From Enterobacter cloacae (GTDB lineage Bacteria > Pseudomonadota > Gammaproteobacteria > Enterobacterales > Enterobacteriaceae): 64,000 nucleotides of DNA. The notes under the pieces were generated by a model that did no database searches, was not told the DNA's origin, and saw only the letters and a list, made by a program, of their open reading frames with translations. The stretch spans positions 2,604,001 through 2,668,000 of the forward strand of contig NZ_CP056117.1 of NCBI RefSeq assembly GCF_013375935.1. Direction: 5' to 3'. A program made the position numbers and the translations under genes. Shown in pieces: positions 29,049 through 39,128 of this stretch; positions within the stretch are counted from its first letter, which is position 1, and each line of letters opens with the position of its first letter.

Positions 29049-30638
29049 CTAGTCAGCGGACAATAGCTGGCGCGTGTAATCCTGCGTCGGCGCAGTGAAT
29101 ACGCGCTGGCACTCACCCTGCTCAACGACCTCTCCCTGTCGTAACACAATCACCTGATGGCAAAGCGCGCGCACCACCTGTAAATCGTGGCTGATAAAGA
29201 TATAGGCCAGCCGATGTTTTTCCTGTAACCCTTTTAACAGGTTCAGGATCTGTGCCTGCACGGTGCGGTCCAGCGACGACGTGGGTTCGTCCAGCACGAT
29301 CAGCGCCGGTTTCAGAATCAGCGCGCGGGCAATCGCAATGCGCTGGCGCTGCCCGCCGGAAAACTCGGCCGGGTAGCGGTGCCGGGTTTCGGGATCTAAA
29401 CCCACTTCCGCCATCACCCGTTTCACCTCGTTTTCACGCTGCCGCGCCGTCAGCGCAGGCTGGTGAACGCGCAGGCCCTCTTCAACAATCTGCAATACGC
29501 TGAGCCGTGGGTTAAGCGACGAGTTGGGATCCTGAAATACGACCTGCATCCGCGGGCGGACGGGCAGCAGCGCGCGGCGATTCAGGTTTTGCAGCGGCAC
29601 GCCGTCAAAAACAATGCTGCCCCGGGAAGCGATTAAGCGCAGCAGCGCCAGGCCGGTGGTGCTTTTTCCGGAGCCGGATTCCCCCACCAGACCCAGCGAC
29701 TCGCCCGGACGCAGCGAGAAGCTCATGTTTTTCACCACGGGGTTGCAGGCGACCACGCGGCGGAAAATGCCTTTGCGGATCGGGAACGACACCGCCAGAT
29801 CCTCAACCTTCAGCAACGGCGCGCTGCCGGCGTCCAGAGGAACCGGGTCGCCGGAGGGTTCGCTATCCAGTAGGCGCTGCGTATACGGGTGCTGAGGCGC
29901 GCTCAGCAGGGCAGATGCCGTATTCTGCTCCACGCAGCGACCGTTTTGCATTACGGCTACCGCGTCAGCGAGCTTTCTCACGATGCTCAGGTTGTGCGTG
30001 ATAAACAGCAGGCTCATGTTCAGCTCGTCGCGCAATTCGCGCAGCAGCTGGAGAATTTGCGCCTGCACCGTGACGTCCAGCGCGGTGGTCGGTTCATCGG
30101 CAATCAGCAACTCGGGACGCGTCAGCAGGGCCATTGCAATCATCACGCGCTGGCGCTCGCCGCCGGAAAGCTGGTGCGGGAAATCGTTCAGCCGTTTCGC
30201 CGCATTGCGAATGCCGGTACGTTCAAGGCAGTCGAGGATCTCGCCCCGGGCCGCTTCTTTGCGCATTCCCCGGTGGAGCGACAGCACTTCCCAGAGCTGT
30301 TTTTCCAGCGTATGCAGCGGGTTGAGCGACACCATCGGCTCCTGGAAAATCATGGCTATCCTGTTGCCACGGATGCCGCGCAGGGTGCGCTCGTCGGCCT
30401 TCAGCAGCGATTGTCCATGGAACAGGATATCCCCCTGCGGGTAGCTTACCGGCGGGGAAGGCAGCAGGCGCAGCACCGACAGCGCCGAGACGCTCTTACC
30501 GGAGCCGGATTCCCCCACCAGCGCCAGCGTCTCGCCGCGCTGGATCTGTAGCGATAAATCCGTCACCACGGTGCGCGACTCGCCCTGTTTTGAAAACGCA
30601 ATCGACAGATTTTCAATACTCAGAAGGGGCCGGGTCAT
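29049..30638 (-). CDS. yejF: YejF, dual ATPase subunit of the Yej peptide ABC transporter
   Basis: A 529-residue fused ABC ATPase (the same as E. coli) that powers import of microcin C and other short peptides. There are two nucleotide-binding domains, each with Walker A GESGSGKS. The first has signature LSGGERQRV and Walker B LLIADEPTTALD. The second has FSGGQRQRIAIARAL and LIVLDEPTSSLD. The start at 30638 lies one base after the yejE stop. The upstream frame to 30686 is inside yejE. It is the last gene of yejABEF, which in enterobacteria also aids defence against antimicrobial peptides. Confidence 0.96.
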   Translation of the reverse strand: MTRPLLSIENLSIAFSKQGESRTVVTDLSLQIQRGETLALVGESGSGKSVSALSVLRLLPSPPVSYPQGDILFHGQSLLKADERTLRGIRGNRIAMIFQEPMVSLNPLHTLEKQLWEVLSLHRGMRKEAARGEILDCLERTGIRNAAKRLNDFPHQLSGGERQRVMIAMALLTRPELLIADEPTTALDVTVQAQILQLLRELRDELNMSLLFITHNLSIVRKLADAVAVMQNGRCVEQNTASALLSAPQHPYTQRLLDSEPSGDPVPLDAGSAPLLKVEDLAVSFPIRKGIFRRVVACNPVVKNMSFSLRPGESLGLVGESGSGKSTTGLALLRLIASRGSIVFDGVPLQNLNRRALLPVRPRMQVVFQDPNSSLNPRLSVLQIVEEGLRVHQPALTARQRENEVKRVMAEVGLDPETRHRYPAEFSGGQRQRIAIARALILKPALIVLDEPTSSLDRTVQAQILNLLKGLQEKHRLAYIFISHDLQVVRALCHQVIVLRQGEVVEQGECQRVFTAPTQDYTRQLLSAD

Positions 30639-30639
30639 G

Positions 30640-31665
30640 TCATACCGCCTTGTTGGGGTCGAAGGCATCGCGGACGGCTTCGCCAATAAAAATCAGCAGG
30701 GAAAGCAGCACCGCCACGGAAAGAAAGGCGGTGATGCCCAGCCAGGGAGCCTGGAGGTTGTTTTTGCCCTGCAGCAGCAGCTCGCCAAGGGATGGCGACC
30801 CCAGGGGTAAACCGAATCCGAGGAAATCAAGCGACGTCAGGGTGGTGATGGAGCTGCACAGTATAAACGGCAGGAAGGTGAGGGTCGCCACCACCGCATT
30901 GGGGAGCATATGGCGGAAGATGATTGCGCGGTCGCTCACGCCTAACGCCTGCGCGGCGCGGATATAGTCGTAGTTGCGCGTGCGCAGAAACTCCGCGCGC
31001 ACGACGCCGACCAGCGCCATCCAGCCAAACAATACGGTGATCCCGAGCAGCCACCAGAAGCCAGGCTGCACCACGCTCGACAGCAGGATAATCAGAAACA
31101 GCGTCGGCATGCCGGACCAGACCTCAATCACGCGCTGCCCCCACAAATCGATTTTCCCGCCGTAATAGCCCTGTACGGCGCCCGCTACGACGCCCATCAC
31201 GCTTGAAAAGAGCGTCAGCATCAGCCCAAACAGAAGCGAGATGCGGGTTCCGTAGAGAATGCGCGCCAGCACATCGCCGCCGTTCGCGTCCGTTCCCAGC
31301 CAGTTTTGCAATGACGGCGGAGAAGGGAAGGGGGTGGACGTGGCAAAGTTAATGCTGTTCGCGCCAAACCGAATGGGAGCCCAGAGCGCCCAGCCGTGCT
31401 GCGCTATCTGCTCGCGCAGCCACGGATCCTGATACTCGGCCGGCGTCGCAAACGGGCCGCCAAAATCGCTTTCGGTGTAGCTGGCAAGCACCGGCACGTA
31501 CCAGCGGTCTTTGAAATGCACCAGCAGGGGCTTATCGTTGGCAATCAGCTCCGAACACATACTTAAAACGAACAGTACGGCGAAGATCCACAGCGACCAG
31601 TAGCCGCGACGGTTGTGGCGAAAGCGGGCCCAGCGGGCCTGGTTGACGGGGCTTAAACGCGACAT
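30640..31665 (-). CDS. yejE: YejE, permease subunit of the Yej peptide ABC transporter
   Basis: A 341-residue inner-membrane permease, the same as E. coli. It has six predicted helices and a long N-terminal periplasmic segment. The permease EAA loop is in the region EFLRTRNYDYIRAAQALGVS. It pairs with YejB to form the channel. The start overlaps the yejB stop by one base (TGATG), showing translational coupling. Confidence 0.96.
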   Translation of the reverse strand: MSRLSPVNQARWARFRHNRRGYWSLWIFAVLFVLSMCSELIANDKPLLVHFKDRWYVPVLASYTESDFGGPFATPAEYQDPWLREQIAQHGWALWAPIRFGANSINFATSTPFPSPPSLQNWLGTDANGGDVLARILYGTRISLLFGLMLTLFSSVMGVVAGAVQGYYGGKIDLWGQRVIEVWSGMPTLFLIILLSSVVQPGFWWLLGITVLFGWMALVGVVRAEFLRTRNYDYIRAAQALGVSDRAIIFRHMLPNAVVATLTFLPFILCSSITTLTSLDFLGFGLPLGSPSLGELLLQGKNNLQAPWLGITAFLSVAVLLSLLIFIGEAVRDAFDPNKAV

Positions 31666-32759
31666 CAGCGGCCCTCAAAGTCGATACGGGGATCGACCAG
31701 CGTATAGCTGATATCGCTGATGATATTCAGCAGCAGGCCGATCAGGGTGAAAATGTAGAGCGTGCCGAACATGACCGGATAATCACGGGAGACGGTGGCC
31801 TCATAGCCCAGCAGCCCTAATCCGTTCAGGGAGAACATAACCTCTATCAGCAGCGAGCCGGTAAAAAACATGCTGATGAACGTGGCGGGAAAACCGGCAA
31901 TGACCAGCAGCATGGCGTTACGAAAAACGTGCTTCCACATGATCTGCTTTTCGCCAACGCCCTTGGCGCGCGCGGTGACGACGTACTGTTTGCGGATCTC
32001 ATCGAGAAAGGCGTTTTTAGTCAGCATCGTAAGCGCCGCAAAGCCGCCGATCACCGTCGCAAGCACCGGCAGCGTGATGTGCCAGAAGTAATCGGTGATT
32101 TTTTGATACCACGGCAGGGTGTCGAAATCAGCTGACACCAGCCCGCGCAGCGGGAAGAGGTCGAAGTAGCTGCCGCCGGCGAAAAAGACAATCAGCAGCA
32201 CGGCGAACAGAAACGCCGGGATGGCGTAGCCGATGATGATGAACGTGCTGCTCCAGATATCAAAACGGCTGCCGTTGTGGACCGCTTTACGGATCCCGAG
32301 CGGAATGGAGACCAGGTAAATAATCAGCGTTCCCCACAGCCCGAGCGTGATGGAAACCGGCAGGCTTTGCTTGATCAGGGTTAACACCGAGGCGCTGCGA
32401 AACAGGCTGTCGCCGAAATCAAAGCGAACGTAATCCCAGAGCATGCTGAAATAACGCTCGTGAAGCGGCTTGTCGAAACCATAACGATGGGTGATCTCGG
32501 CGATCACCTCCGGATCCAGCCCCCGGCCGCCCCGGTAGTGGCTTTCACTGATATTCCCCACGCCGGTGCGGGCATGGCTGGCGCCCATCCCTTCACCGCC
32601 GCCGCCCGGCATGCCGCCGGCGTGGCCAAATTCTATTGCCGCAATCGCCTGGTCGACCGGGCCGCCCGGAGCAATCTGGACGATGAAAAAGTTAATGGTG
32701 ATGATGGCCCACAGCGTCGGGATAACCAGCAGCAGACGGCGGATAAGATAAGCGCCCAT
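31665..32759 (-). CDS. yejB: YejB, permease subunit of the Yej peptide ABC transporter
   Basis: A 364-residue permease with the DppB/OppB fold: an N-terminal helix ([20 protein letters not shown]), a long periplasmic glycine-rich insert (about residues 40-75) and five further helices. The EAA loop lies around [17 protein letters not shown]. It is coupled to yejE by a one-base overlap and follows yejA by nine bases. Confidence 0.96.
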   Translation of the reverse strand: MGAYLIRRLLLVIPTLWAIITINFFIVQIAPGGPVDQAIAAIEFGHAGGMPGGGGEGMGASHARTGVGNISESHYRGGRGLDPEVIAEITHRYGFDKPLHERYFSMLWDYVRFDFGDSLFRSASVLTLIKQSLPVSITLGLWGTLIIYLVSIPLGIRKAVHNGSRFDIWSSTFIIIGYAIPAFLFAVLLIVFFAGGSYFDLFPLRGLVSADFDTLPWYQKITDYFWHITLPVLATVIGGFAALTMLTKNAFLDEIRKQYVVTARAKGVGEKQIMWKHVFRNAMLLVIAGFPATFISMFFTGSLLIEVMFSLNGLGLLGYEATVSRDYPVMFGTLYIFTLIGLLLNIISDISYTLVDPRIDFEGR

Positions 32760-32768
32760 CGTAATTCC

Positions 32769-34574
32769 TTAACGCCGCTCTGCGGGCAGTTTTGCGGCTT
32801 TATTCACGTCATACCACCAGGTGTCAAAGCCCAGGGTGTAAACGGGACGCACGGCAGGCAGGGAGAATTTGTCCCAGCGCGCCACGCGATCTTCACCCAT
32901 ATACCACATTGGCAGCATGTAATAGTTCCAGGTTAACACCCTGTCGAGCGCGCGCCCGAGCGGCAGCAGTTTTTCTTTGTCGCCCTGGGCGGCCACGATT
33001 TTCGCAATCAGGGCATCGACCACCGGGCTTTTGACGCCCGGGGCGTTATAGGAGGAGTCGATATAGCCTGATGCCCAGGAGATTTGCAGATCTGAGCTCG
33101 GCCACGGCTGCGCGGCCCACAGGCTTTGCATCATGTCGTAATCGCGGCTGCGCTTGCGGTTGGTGAGCTGGGCCATATCGACCTGGCGAATATTCATCGT
33201 TACCCCAAGCCGGGCAAGGTTCTTCTTAAAGGGGAGCACCCACTGATCGTTTGCCCCGGAGGCAATCAGCAGTTCGAAGCTCAGCGGTTTACCGGTTTGG
33301 GCATTGACCCGCTTCTGATTTTTCAGCACCCAGCCCGCCTCATCCAGCAGGCTGCTGGCTTTCAGCAGGTTTTCGCGGTCAAACCCGTTGCCGTCAGAGG
33401 TAGGGGGCTCAAATACTCGGGTAAACACTTCCGGCGGCAGTTCCGCTTTTAGCGGGGCCAGCAAAACCAGCTCATCCGCGTGGGGATAATCCCGGGCGGC
33501 GTACTCGGTATTCTGGAAATAGCTGTTAGCCCGGCTGTAGGCACCGTAAAACAGCGCCTTGTTCATCCATTCAAAATCAAACGCCAGGGTAATCGCTTCG
33601 CGCACCCGACGATCGTGAAAGACCGGGCGCTGAATATTAAACGCCAGCCAGCGCGTGTCCTGCGCGGATTCGTTTTTATGTTCGTCCTTAACGATATAGC
33701 CTCTGTCGAAGTTTTTGCCGATATAGCGAGTGGCCCAGTTTTTGGCGCTGTTTTCCACGCGCAGATCAAACGCGCCTGCCTTAAACGCCTCAAAGGCCAC
33801 GTTGTCGTCAAGATAGTAGTCGTAGCGGAGGGTATCGAAGTTCCAGCGGCCGCGGTTTACCGGCAGCCCGGCAGCCCAGTAGTCCTTCACGCGGGAATAG
33901 ATAACATACTGGCCCATCCGCCAGTCGGTGATGCGATACGGCCCGCCGGCTAACGGCGGGGTCGAGAGAGGATCGCTCAGCTTGTGGTGCTTCCAGAATG
34001 ACTCGGGCATCACGGGCAGTGAGAACAGGCTCAGCATATTCTCTTTGTTCGGTTCGCTCAGCTCGATTCGTACGGTCAGCGGAGCGATGGCCTTTACCGT
34101 GGTGCCTTTGTACACCAGACGAAACTGGGGAACGCCCTCGGTCATAAATTTATGAAAGGTGAACGCCACGTCGCGGGCGCTAACCGGGGTGCCGTCGTGA
34201 AAGCGCGCCCGCGGGTTAAGGGCGATTTCTGCCCAGCTAAAATCGTCGGCGTAACGCACGTTCTCGGCAACCAGCGGATAATAGCTGCCGGGCTCGTCGT
34301 CGGAGGTGACGAACAGCGTGTCGTAAAGCGATTCGGTTCGGGCTGCCGCCACGCCGCGCAGGGCAAAGCGGTTAAAGTTATCAAACGTGCCCGTGGCGGA
34401 AAGCGTCACGCTCCCGCCTTTGGGCGCGGCGGGATTCACGTAATCGTAGTGGGTAAAGTTAACCGCGTATTTCGGCTCGCCTATGACGGCAAAGGCCGTG
34501 CTTTCTTTGATGGTCTGCGCCTGGCCGGGCAGGCTCACCAGCGCCAACAGCATCAGTACAACGCGCATAATCAT
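32769..34574 (-). CDS. yejA: YejA, periplasmic peptide-binding protein
   Basis: Solute-binding protein (family 5, extracellular) that delivers peptides to YejBEF. I take the ATG at 34574 (601 residues) because the E. coli N-terminus MIVRIL aligns with MIMRVV here, giving a clean signal peptide that ends PGQAQ. A GTG at 34598 is also open and cannot be excluded. Family-5 features include the stretch RARFHDGTPVSARDVAFTF and the late FDTWWYD segment. It is the first gene of yejABEF, in one direction with gaps of at most nine bases. Confidence 0.94.
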   Translation of the reverse strand: MIMRVVLMLLALVSLPGQAQTIKESTAFAVIGEPKYAVNFTHYDYVNPAAPKGGSVTLSATGTFDNFNRFALRGVAAARTESLYDTLFVTSDDEPGSYYPLVAENVRYADDFSWAEIALNPRARFHDGTPVSARDVAFTFHKFMTEGVPQFRLVYKGTTVKAIAPLTVRIELSEPNKENMLSLFSLPVMPESFWKHHKLSDPLSTPPLAGGPYRITDWRMGQYVIYSRVKDYWAAGLPVNRGRWNFDTLRYDYYLDDNVAFEAFKAGAFDLRVENSAKNWATRYIGKNFDRGYIVKDEHKNESAQDTRWLAFNIQRPVFHDRRVREAITLAFDFEWMNKALFYGAYSRANSYFQNTEYAARDYPHADELVLLAPLKAELPPEVFTRVFEPPTSDGNGFDRENLLKASSLLDEAGWVLKNQKRVNAQTGKPLSFELLIASGANDQWVLPFKKNLARLGVTMNIRQVDMAQLTNRKRSRDYDMMQSLWAAQPWPSSDLQISWASGYIDSSYNAPGVKSPVVDALIAKIVAAQGDKEKLLPLGRALDRVLTWNYYMLPMWYMGEDRVARWDKFSLPAVRPVYTLGFDTWWYDVNKAAKLPAERR

Positions 34575-34649
34575 AGTGCGGCGGATCCCTTTGTTCACAG
34601 GCAGGCTCGGTTGAACAGAATAATAAGTGACTGTGCCGCGATTGTGAAA

Positions 34650-36203
34650 TTATTCCCCGAGCGTAACGCTGGGCTGCCACGTCTTAAACTGCTCCAGCGG
34701 CATCGGGCGGCCGATCCAGTAGCCCTGGAGATAGTTCACGCCGTGCTCGCGCAGCCACGCCGCCTGCTCCGGCGTTTCGACGCCCTCTGCGACGGTTAAC
34801 ATATTCAGGCGTCCCGCCAGCGTCAGCACCGCATCAAGCACTGGCGAGGTCACGGTTTCCGTCCCAATGGCGTTCACGAAGCCGCGGTCAATTTTCAGGT
34901 AATCCATCGTGAAGCGTTCTAAATAGATGAGCGCGCTGTGGCCGGTGCCAAAATCGTCGATGGCGATTTCAAATCCTTCATCGTGCAGCCATTCGAACAG
35001 CTGGTTAGCCTCGCGGTGGTTGATCATGTCGCGCTCGGTTATTTCCAGCACAATCTGGAAGTGATCGGGGGGAAGGGCGGCGGCAAACGCGCGCATATCC
35101 TCTTTAAAGCTTTCCGAATGCAGATGACCGGGCGCGATGTTTATTCCAAACTTGGCGCCGGGGGGAAGCAGGGTTTGCAGAACGGGGGCATCGCGAACGA
35201 TAAGGTCAAAAAGATGCAGCGTCAGCGGAACAATCAGCTTCTGCGCTTCGGCAAAATTGATAAACGCGTCCGGTGGGATTTCGCCCATCACCGGGTGCTT
35301 CCAGCGCATCAGGACTTCCAGCCCGGTCATCCTGAGCGACTGCGCATCCACGACCGGCTGATAGACAACGTAGAACTGGTCGCGCTTGATGGCCGTGAGG
35401 ATCTCTTTTCCGGGATTAAGTCGAATAGTGAGAATATAGAAGTTCAGCAGACCTGCCGCGATGCCGCAGACCAGGCCGAAAAACACGGCGTAGAGCAGTT
35501 CATCGGTCGTCCACTCTTGCGCGTAGACGTTTACGGTCAGAGGAATATTTTTCAGCGTGGCGGTGCGGGCAGGGACGTCGGGCAAATCCCGCGCCTGAAC
35601 CAGCATTCCGGACTGGGTGGATAACGCGGAATCGCCAATAACGATCGATATTCCGGCAAATTCATCCTGACGTGACGTATAGAGAAGGTAAGGCGTCAGG
35701 TTGATGTTCACGGAGGTAAATACGCCGCCGTCTTTCACCAGCGGATTACGATACCAGATGGCGATCGCGGGCTTATCAGGCAGCATGGGCGTGCCCGGCA
35801 GAAGCGCGATATCAACAGGTTTGCTGATATGTAGCTGAGGGATAAGCGTTTCCATCGGGGTATTCATCGGACCTGTTGCCGAGGAGCAGAAGGCCTGTTT
35901 ATCCCTGACCAGCAAAAAGGCGCGCACGTTAAGGCTGAAGGCCGCGCGCGAGGTCAGCGCCGCGCTGACTTCGTCACAGCTGTTCAGCGTGAGCGGCTGG
36001 AGCGTATCAATGGAGGTTTTGAGCTCGTCGAAAAAGCTCTCCATGTAGACGCTTAAATCCGTAATGAGGGTATCGTACCTGACTTCTCGCTTGTGATAAC
36101 TCCAGTAAAACTGTAACGCACCCAGAAGCAGGGCGGTAAATAACCCCGTCAGAAAACTGAGAAACAGTATCCTGCGGTTGCTGGAGAAGTAGCGGGTAAA
36201 CAT
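34650..36203 (-). CDS. pdeN: c-di-GMP phosphodiesterase PdeN (Rtn), CSS-EAL protein
   Basis: A 517-residue inner-membrane phosphodiesterase that degrades c-di-GMP. Transmembrane helices at about residues 11-32 and 236-258 flank a periplasmic CSS-motif domain (TLNSCDEV, FCSSATG). In related proteins its redox state controls activity. The EAL domain keeps the catalytic and metal residues: GLEVLMRW (EVL in place of EAL), NIAPGHL, LEITERD, AIDDFGTGHSA, LKIDRGFV and VAEGVET. It matches E. coli PdeN (518 residues) in place and length. It is separated from mepS by a terminator and from yejA by about 75 bases. Confidence 0.94.
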   Translation of the reverse strand: MFTRYFSSNRRILFLSFLTGLFTALLLGALQFYWSYHKREVRYDTLITDLSVYMESFFDELKTSIDTLQPLTLNSCDEVSAALTSRAAFSLNVRAFLLVRDKQAFCSSATGPMNTPMETLIPQLHISKPVDIALLPGTPMLPDKPAIAIWYRNPLVKDGGVFTSVNINLTPYLLYTSRQDEFAGISIVIGDSALSTQSGMLVQARDLPDVPARTATLKNIPLTVNVYAQEWTTDELLYAVFFGLVCGIAAGLLNFYILTIRLNPGKEILTAIKRDQFYVVYQPVVDAQSLRMTGLEVLMRWKHPVMGEIPPDAFINFAEAQKLIVPLTLHLFDLIVRDAPVLQTLLPPGAKFGINIAPGHLHSESFKEDMRAFAAALPPDHFQIVLEITERDMINHREANQLFEWLHDEGFEIAIDDFGTGHSALIYLERFTMDYLKIDRGFVNAIGTETVTSPVLDAVLTLAGRLNMLTVAEGVETPEQAAWLREHGVNYLQGYWIGRPMPLEQFKTWQPSVTLGE

Positions 36204-36253
36204 AGATGTCGTGATTCCTGAAATGCCGCTGAATAACTATCAGTGTAACGGGC

Positions 36254-36289
36254 AAAAAAAAACACTGCCGGAGCAGTGTTTTTTTTATC
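36254..36289 (-). terminator. mepS intrinsic terminator
   Basis: The stem AAACACTGC/GCAGTGTTT with loop CGGA has long A and T runs on its two sides. It lies 42 bases downstream of the mepS stop on the minus strand, so it ends mepS before pdeN. Confidence 0.85.
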
Positions 36290-36330
36290 GTATCGCCAGC
36301 CAAGGGATAACCAACGATACGACAGCAAGA

Positions 36331-36900
36331 TTAACTGCGGCTCAGAACGCGGCGCGCTTCGTTGTAGCGCTTCTTCCAGTAAGGCTCGTTCATGCTGGAA
36401 ATCGTCACACCACTGCTGGTGGAGGCATGGACAAACTGATCGTTACCGATATAGATGCCAACGTGTCGACCGGTTGAACCCGCTTTGAACAGAACTAAAT
36501 CCCCGGTGCGCAGTTTAGTGCGCGAAATGGACTTGCCCATCTCCTGCTGTTCATAAGTAGAACGCGGAAGATCTAACCCAAACTGCTCGCGGAACGTACG
36601 CTGCACGAATGCGGAACAGTCAATGCCTTTCTTGGTGCTGCCGCCCAGGCGATAGCGCACGCCCTTCCAGTCAGCATACTGGTCCATAATGCGGGACTTC
36701 ACGTCCAGATTACGTACCATATTTTCAAATTCATCCTGAGAGGCTTGCAGTGAAGAGGAATCTTCCATTCCCACAACACGCGTCTCAGGATGCATATTCC
36801 TGGCGGTATTGGTTGTACTACATGCCGAAAGCAGAACCGCTACTGCAATCGCCGGGATCCCCCGCATGATATATCTCAAGATTGGTTGAGATTTGACCAT
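36331..36900 (-). CDS. mepS: MepS (Spr) murein DD-endopeptidase, lipoprotein
   Basis: Outer-membrane lipoprotein that cuts D-Ala-mDAP cross-links so new peptidoglycan can be inserted. Its level is set by the NlpI-Prc protease. It is 189 residues. The lipobox LSAC has Cys27. The NlpC/P60 domain has catalytic Cys95 in GIDCSAFVQ, His146 in GRHVGIY and His158 in FVHAS. E. coli has Gly at the position two after the Cys (CSGF); here it is Ala. The remainder is close to identical to E. coli. It has a long upstream region of its own and a downstream terminator. Confidence 0.96.
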   Translation of the reverse strand: MVKSQPILRYIMRGIPAIAVAVLLSACSTTNTARNMHPETRVVGMEDSSSLQASQDEFENMVRNLDVKSRIMDQYADWKGVRYRLGGSTKKGIDCSAFVQRTFREQFGLDLPRSTYEQQEMGKSISRTKLRTGDLVLFKAGSTGRHVGIYIGNDQFVHASTSSGVTISSMNEPYWKKRYNEARRVLSRS

Positions 36901-37316
36901 TTTGTTTATTTTCCCTTGAAGTCCTTAACGAAAAAAATCGTTATAAAAATGCCAACCGTGACGAGACTAATTATCTGTTCACAATGAGACAATTCTTTAT
37001 GGTGAAAACTGTGGCGCAACGCACAAAATTATTCACCACGAAAATAATTATCTCCGTGGGGCAAAACGAGTTCGAGGTTAACCGATTGCAAGGGGCATTG
37101 CGAGCAAAAAAGTCTGATTTTTTATAAGAAATTGTGATACACAACGTTACAGCGCGCAATTGCTCAAAATACCGTCGACGATGCCCGTAAACCCTGCAAT
37201 TGCTTCATTTTTATCATGAACGGTATGACGGGATGATGACAGCGTGGCGCGCGTCGGAGACGAAATAAATCAGGGATCGAAAACAATCCCTGATGAATGA
37301 TGTTAATTTTGGTTAT
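36901..37316. other. Intergenic region upstream of mepS
   Basis: About 415 bases with no supported protein gene. It should contain the mepS promoter and leader (minus strand), with AGGGAA shortly before the mepS ATG. At the far end is the lpxT hairpin. The rest is A+T-rich, and I see no further recognisable element. Confidence 0.5.
37269..37294 (-). terminator. Probable lpxT terminator
   Basis: The stem ATCAGGGAT/ATCCCTGAT with an eight-base loop is followed on the minus strand by TTTATTT. It lies 22 bases after the lpxT stop. Confidence 0.6.
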
Positions 37317-38030
37317 TTATTTGTTTTCGGTTTGTTTAAATTTACCGGGAAGATAACGATCAAACAACCTTATTAAGCGATCGCTGAGGGGGGTCATCAG
37401 AACCCATGGTAAACCAATCAGCACCGCCGTAAGCGAACCCACCGCGATATCGGTCAGCCAGTGAGCGCCAATCATCACCCTCGGGAATGCAAATATCACC
37501 ACGATCGCCAGAGCTACCGTGAAGGCTTTTTTACCGAAATAGCGCAGCATAAAGCCGGCGAAAATCAGCAGCATCATACCGTGGTCGCCCGGGAAGCTAT
37601 CCTTAGAGGCGTCTTTCGTCGGAATGTGCAGCAGCTCGCTGACGCGGTTAATATTCGGGAAGGTGAGCGACGGGCTGGCGCGTTTAACCGGCATCAGGTG
37701 CTGCGCCAGCTGGTTGATGATGACCGCAGTCAGCAGCATCACCAGGCCGATAATCAGAATGCGTCGACGACCCGCGCTGTCCTCTTTTAGCCAGAAGGAG
37801 AGCATCAGGCAGCCCATTGCCAGCAGCGAACAGCCGTCAAAGGCGCGGTTGTTGGTGATCGCGACCAGCCACAGGAAGGCCTCACTCTTCGCCAGCGCCT
37901 GGTTAAAGAAGTGGAAAAGACCAGAATCCAGCGGGAACCAGAAGCCGTGATCCACCGGGATATACCAGGAGAAAAAGATCGCCAGGCCGGCAGCATTAAG
38001 CAATAAAATAGCAGGAAGTCGAGTCGTCAT
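37317..38030 (-). CDS. lpxT: LpxT lipid A 1-diphosphate synthase
   Basis: Inner-membrane PAP2-type kinase that transfers phosphate from undecaprenyl pyrophosphate to the 1-phosphate of lipid A in the periplasm. The start at 38030 gives 237 residues, the E. coli length. The frame to 38060 overlaps nothing needed. It has six membrane helices. The PAP2 catalytic signature is split as KRASPSLTF, then PGDHGMM, then RVMIGAHWLTD, so Lys, Arg and both His/Asp residues are intact. It follows yeiR by 32 bases on the same strand. Confidence 0.95.
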   Translation of the reverse strand: MTTRLPAILLLNAAGLAIFFSWYIPVDHGFWFPLDSGLFHFFNQALAKSEAFLWLVAITNNRAFDGCSLLAMGCLMLSFWLKEDSAGRRRILIIGLVMLLTAVIINQLAQHLMPVKRASPSLTFPNINRVSELLHIPTKDASKDSFPGDHGMMLLIFAGFMLRYFGKKAFTVALAIVVIFAFPRVMIGAHWLTDIAVGSLTAVLIGLPWVLMTPLSDRLIRLFDRYLPGKFKQTENK

Positions 38031-38062
38031 AGTCTTCAGCACGCAATAAACCAGGGGCAACG

Positions 38063-39049
38063 TTAGCCGCCCAAACTTAAACGAAGCTTCAACAGGGTGG
38101 ACTGAAGAGCGTTCCAGTCGGCGTTAACCGCACTTATTAACTCTATTCGGCTGTCGGGTGGCGCAACATTCTGCGTTTCAATGAAGAAATCCTCGCCCTG
38201 ACGGTTAATGCGAACCAGCCCATCCGGGGTGCGCATGATCCCCTTAACCCGTTCAACCGGGGCCAGCCTCGCCCACTCCAGTATGCCAATGGTATCGAAA
38301 ACCGTGTCGGCGTCGAAGATCCACCCGCACGCCTGATGCCCCTGGCCGCTGTTCAGGTTACGACGCCAGCGCTGATGTTCTGGCAGGCTCAGCGCAGCCA
38401 GACCGTGCTTCACGCCGTGGCTATGGGAATGCGCCGCGCTGGCAGGCAGCGGCGTCTGGTTGAGGCGGGGGAGATCCAGCAGGGCGCCATCGATATTACC
38501 CTGAGTCGCCTGAACAAGCTGACGTCCGCCGCCAGCCTGCTGCCACCAGGCCTCGAACGCGGCCTGACTCTCGGCCGTCGCGCGATCGGATTTATTCGCA
38601 ACGATGATATCTGCCGAGGCGAGCTGGTCGCGGAAATTGTCGTTATTAACCGCTTTTTCATCCAGCAGCTGGCGCGGATCGAGCAGGCAAAGCGTCGCGC
38701 GGAGCTCAAGCCAGGGCTCGTATACCGGCGCGGTCAGTAAATCGAGAATTTGCTTCGGATGACCCAGCCCGGTAGGCTCAATCAGCAGGCGGTCCGGTTT
38801 GCCCTGACGCAGCAGCGTATTAAGCCCGACCTGCATCGGCAGACCATTCACGCAGCACATACACCCGCCCGGGATCTCTTTTACCATCGCGCCGCTGTCG
38901 GCGAGCAGCGCGCCGTCGATGCCGACTTCGCCAAATTCGTTTACCAGCACGGCCCATTTTTCCGACGGATCTTTAATGGCCAGCAAATGCAGGATGGACG
39001 TAGTTTTACCGCTGCCGAGAAAACCGGTGATCAGGTTGGTTTTGGTCAC
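38063..39049 (-). CDS. yeiR: YeiR zinc-binding COG0523 GTPase
   Basis: A 328-residue P-loop GTPase of the G3E/COG0523 family, proposed to serve as a metallochaperone or insertase for zinc. Walker A is GFLGSGKT (about residues 9-16), the metal-binding CxCC motif is GGCMCC, and the base-specificity motif is NKSD. A short histidine-rich stretch (HSHSHGVKH) near residue 210 is typical of metal-handling members. It sits between yeiQ and lpxT on the minus strand. An 8-bp inverted repeat lies just upstream of its start. Confidence 0.93.
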   Translation of the reverse strand: MTKTNLITGFLGSGKTTSILHLLAIKDPSEKWAVLVNEFGEVGIDGALLADSGAMVKEIPGGCMCCVNGLPMQVGLNTLLRQGKPDRLLIEPTGLGHPKQILDLLTAPVYEPWLELRATLCLLDPRQLLDEKAVNNDNFRDQLASADIIVANKSDRATAESQAAFEAWWQQAGGGRQLVQATQGNIDGALLDLPRLNQTPLPASAAHSHSHGVKHGLAALSLPEHQRWRRNLNSGQGHQACGWIFDADTVFDTIGILEWARLAPVERVKGIMRTPDGLVRINRQGEDFFIETQNVAPPDSRIELISAVNADWNALQSTLLKLRLSLGG

Positions 39050-39128
39050 GTGCGCTCCGATAGATAATTGTGATGTACTAACAGCTATCTATCATCCTGA
39101 CGAAAAAAACGGGCAATGAGAAGAGGGA

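Noticed and set aside
36971..37159. A 62-codon minus-strand frame between lpxT and mepS
   Set aside because: No ribosome site and no recognisable similarity. It lies in the A+T-rich leader region of mepS.
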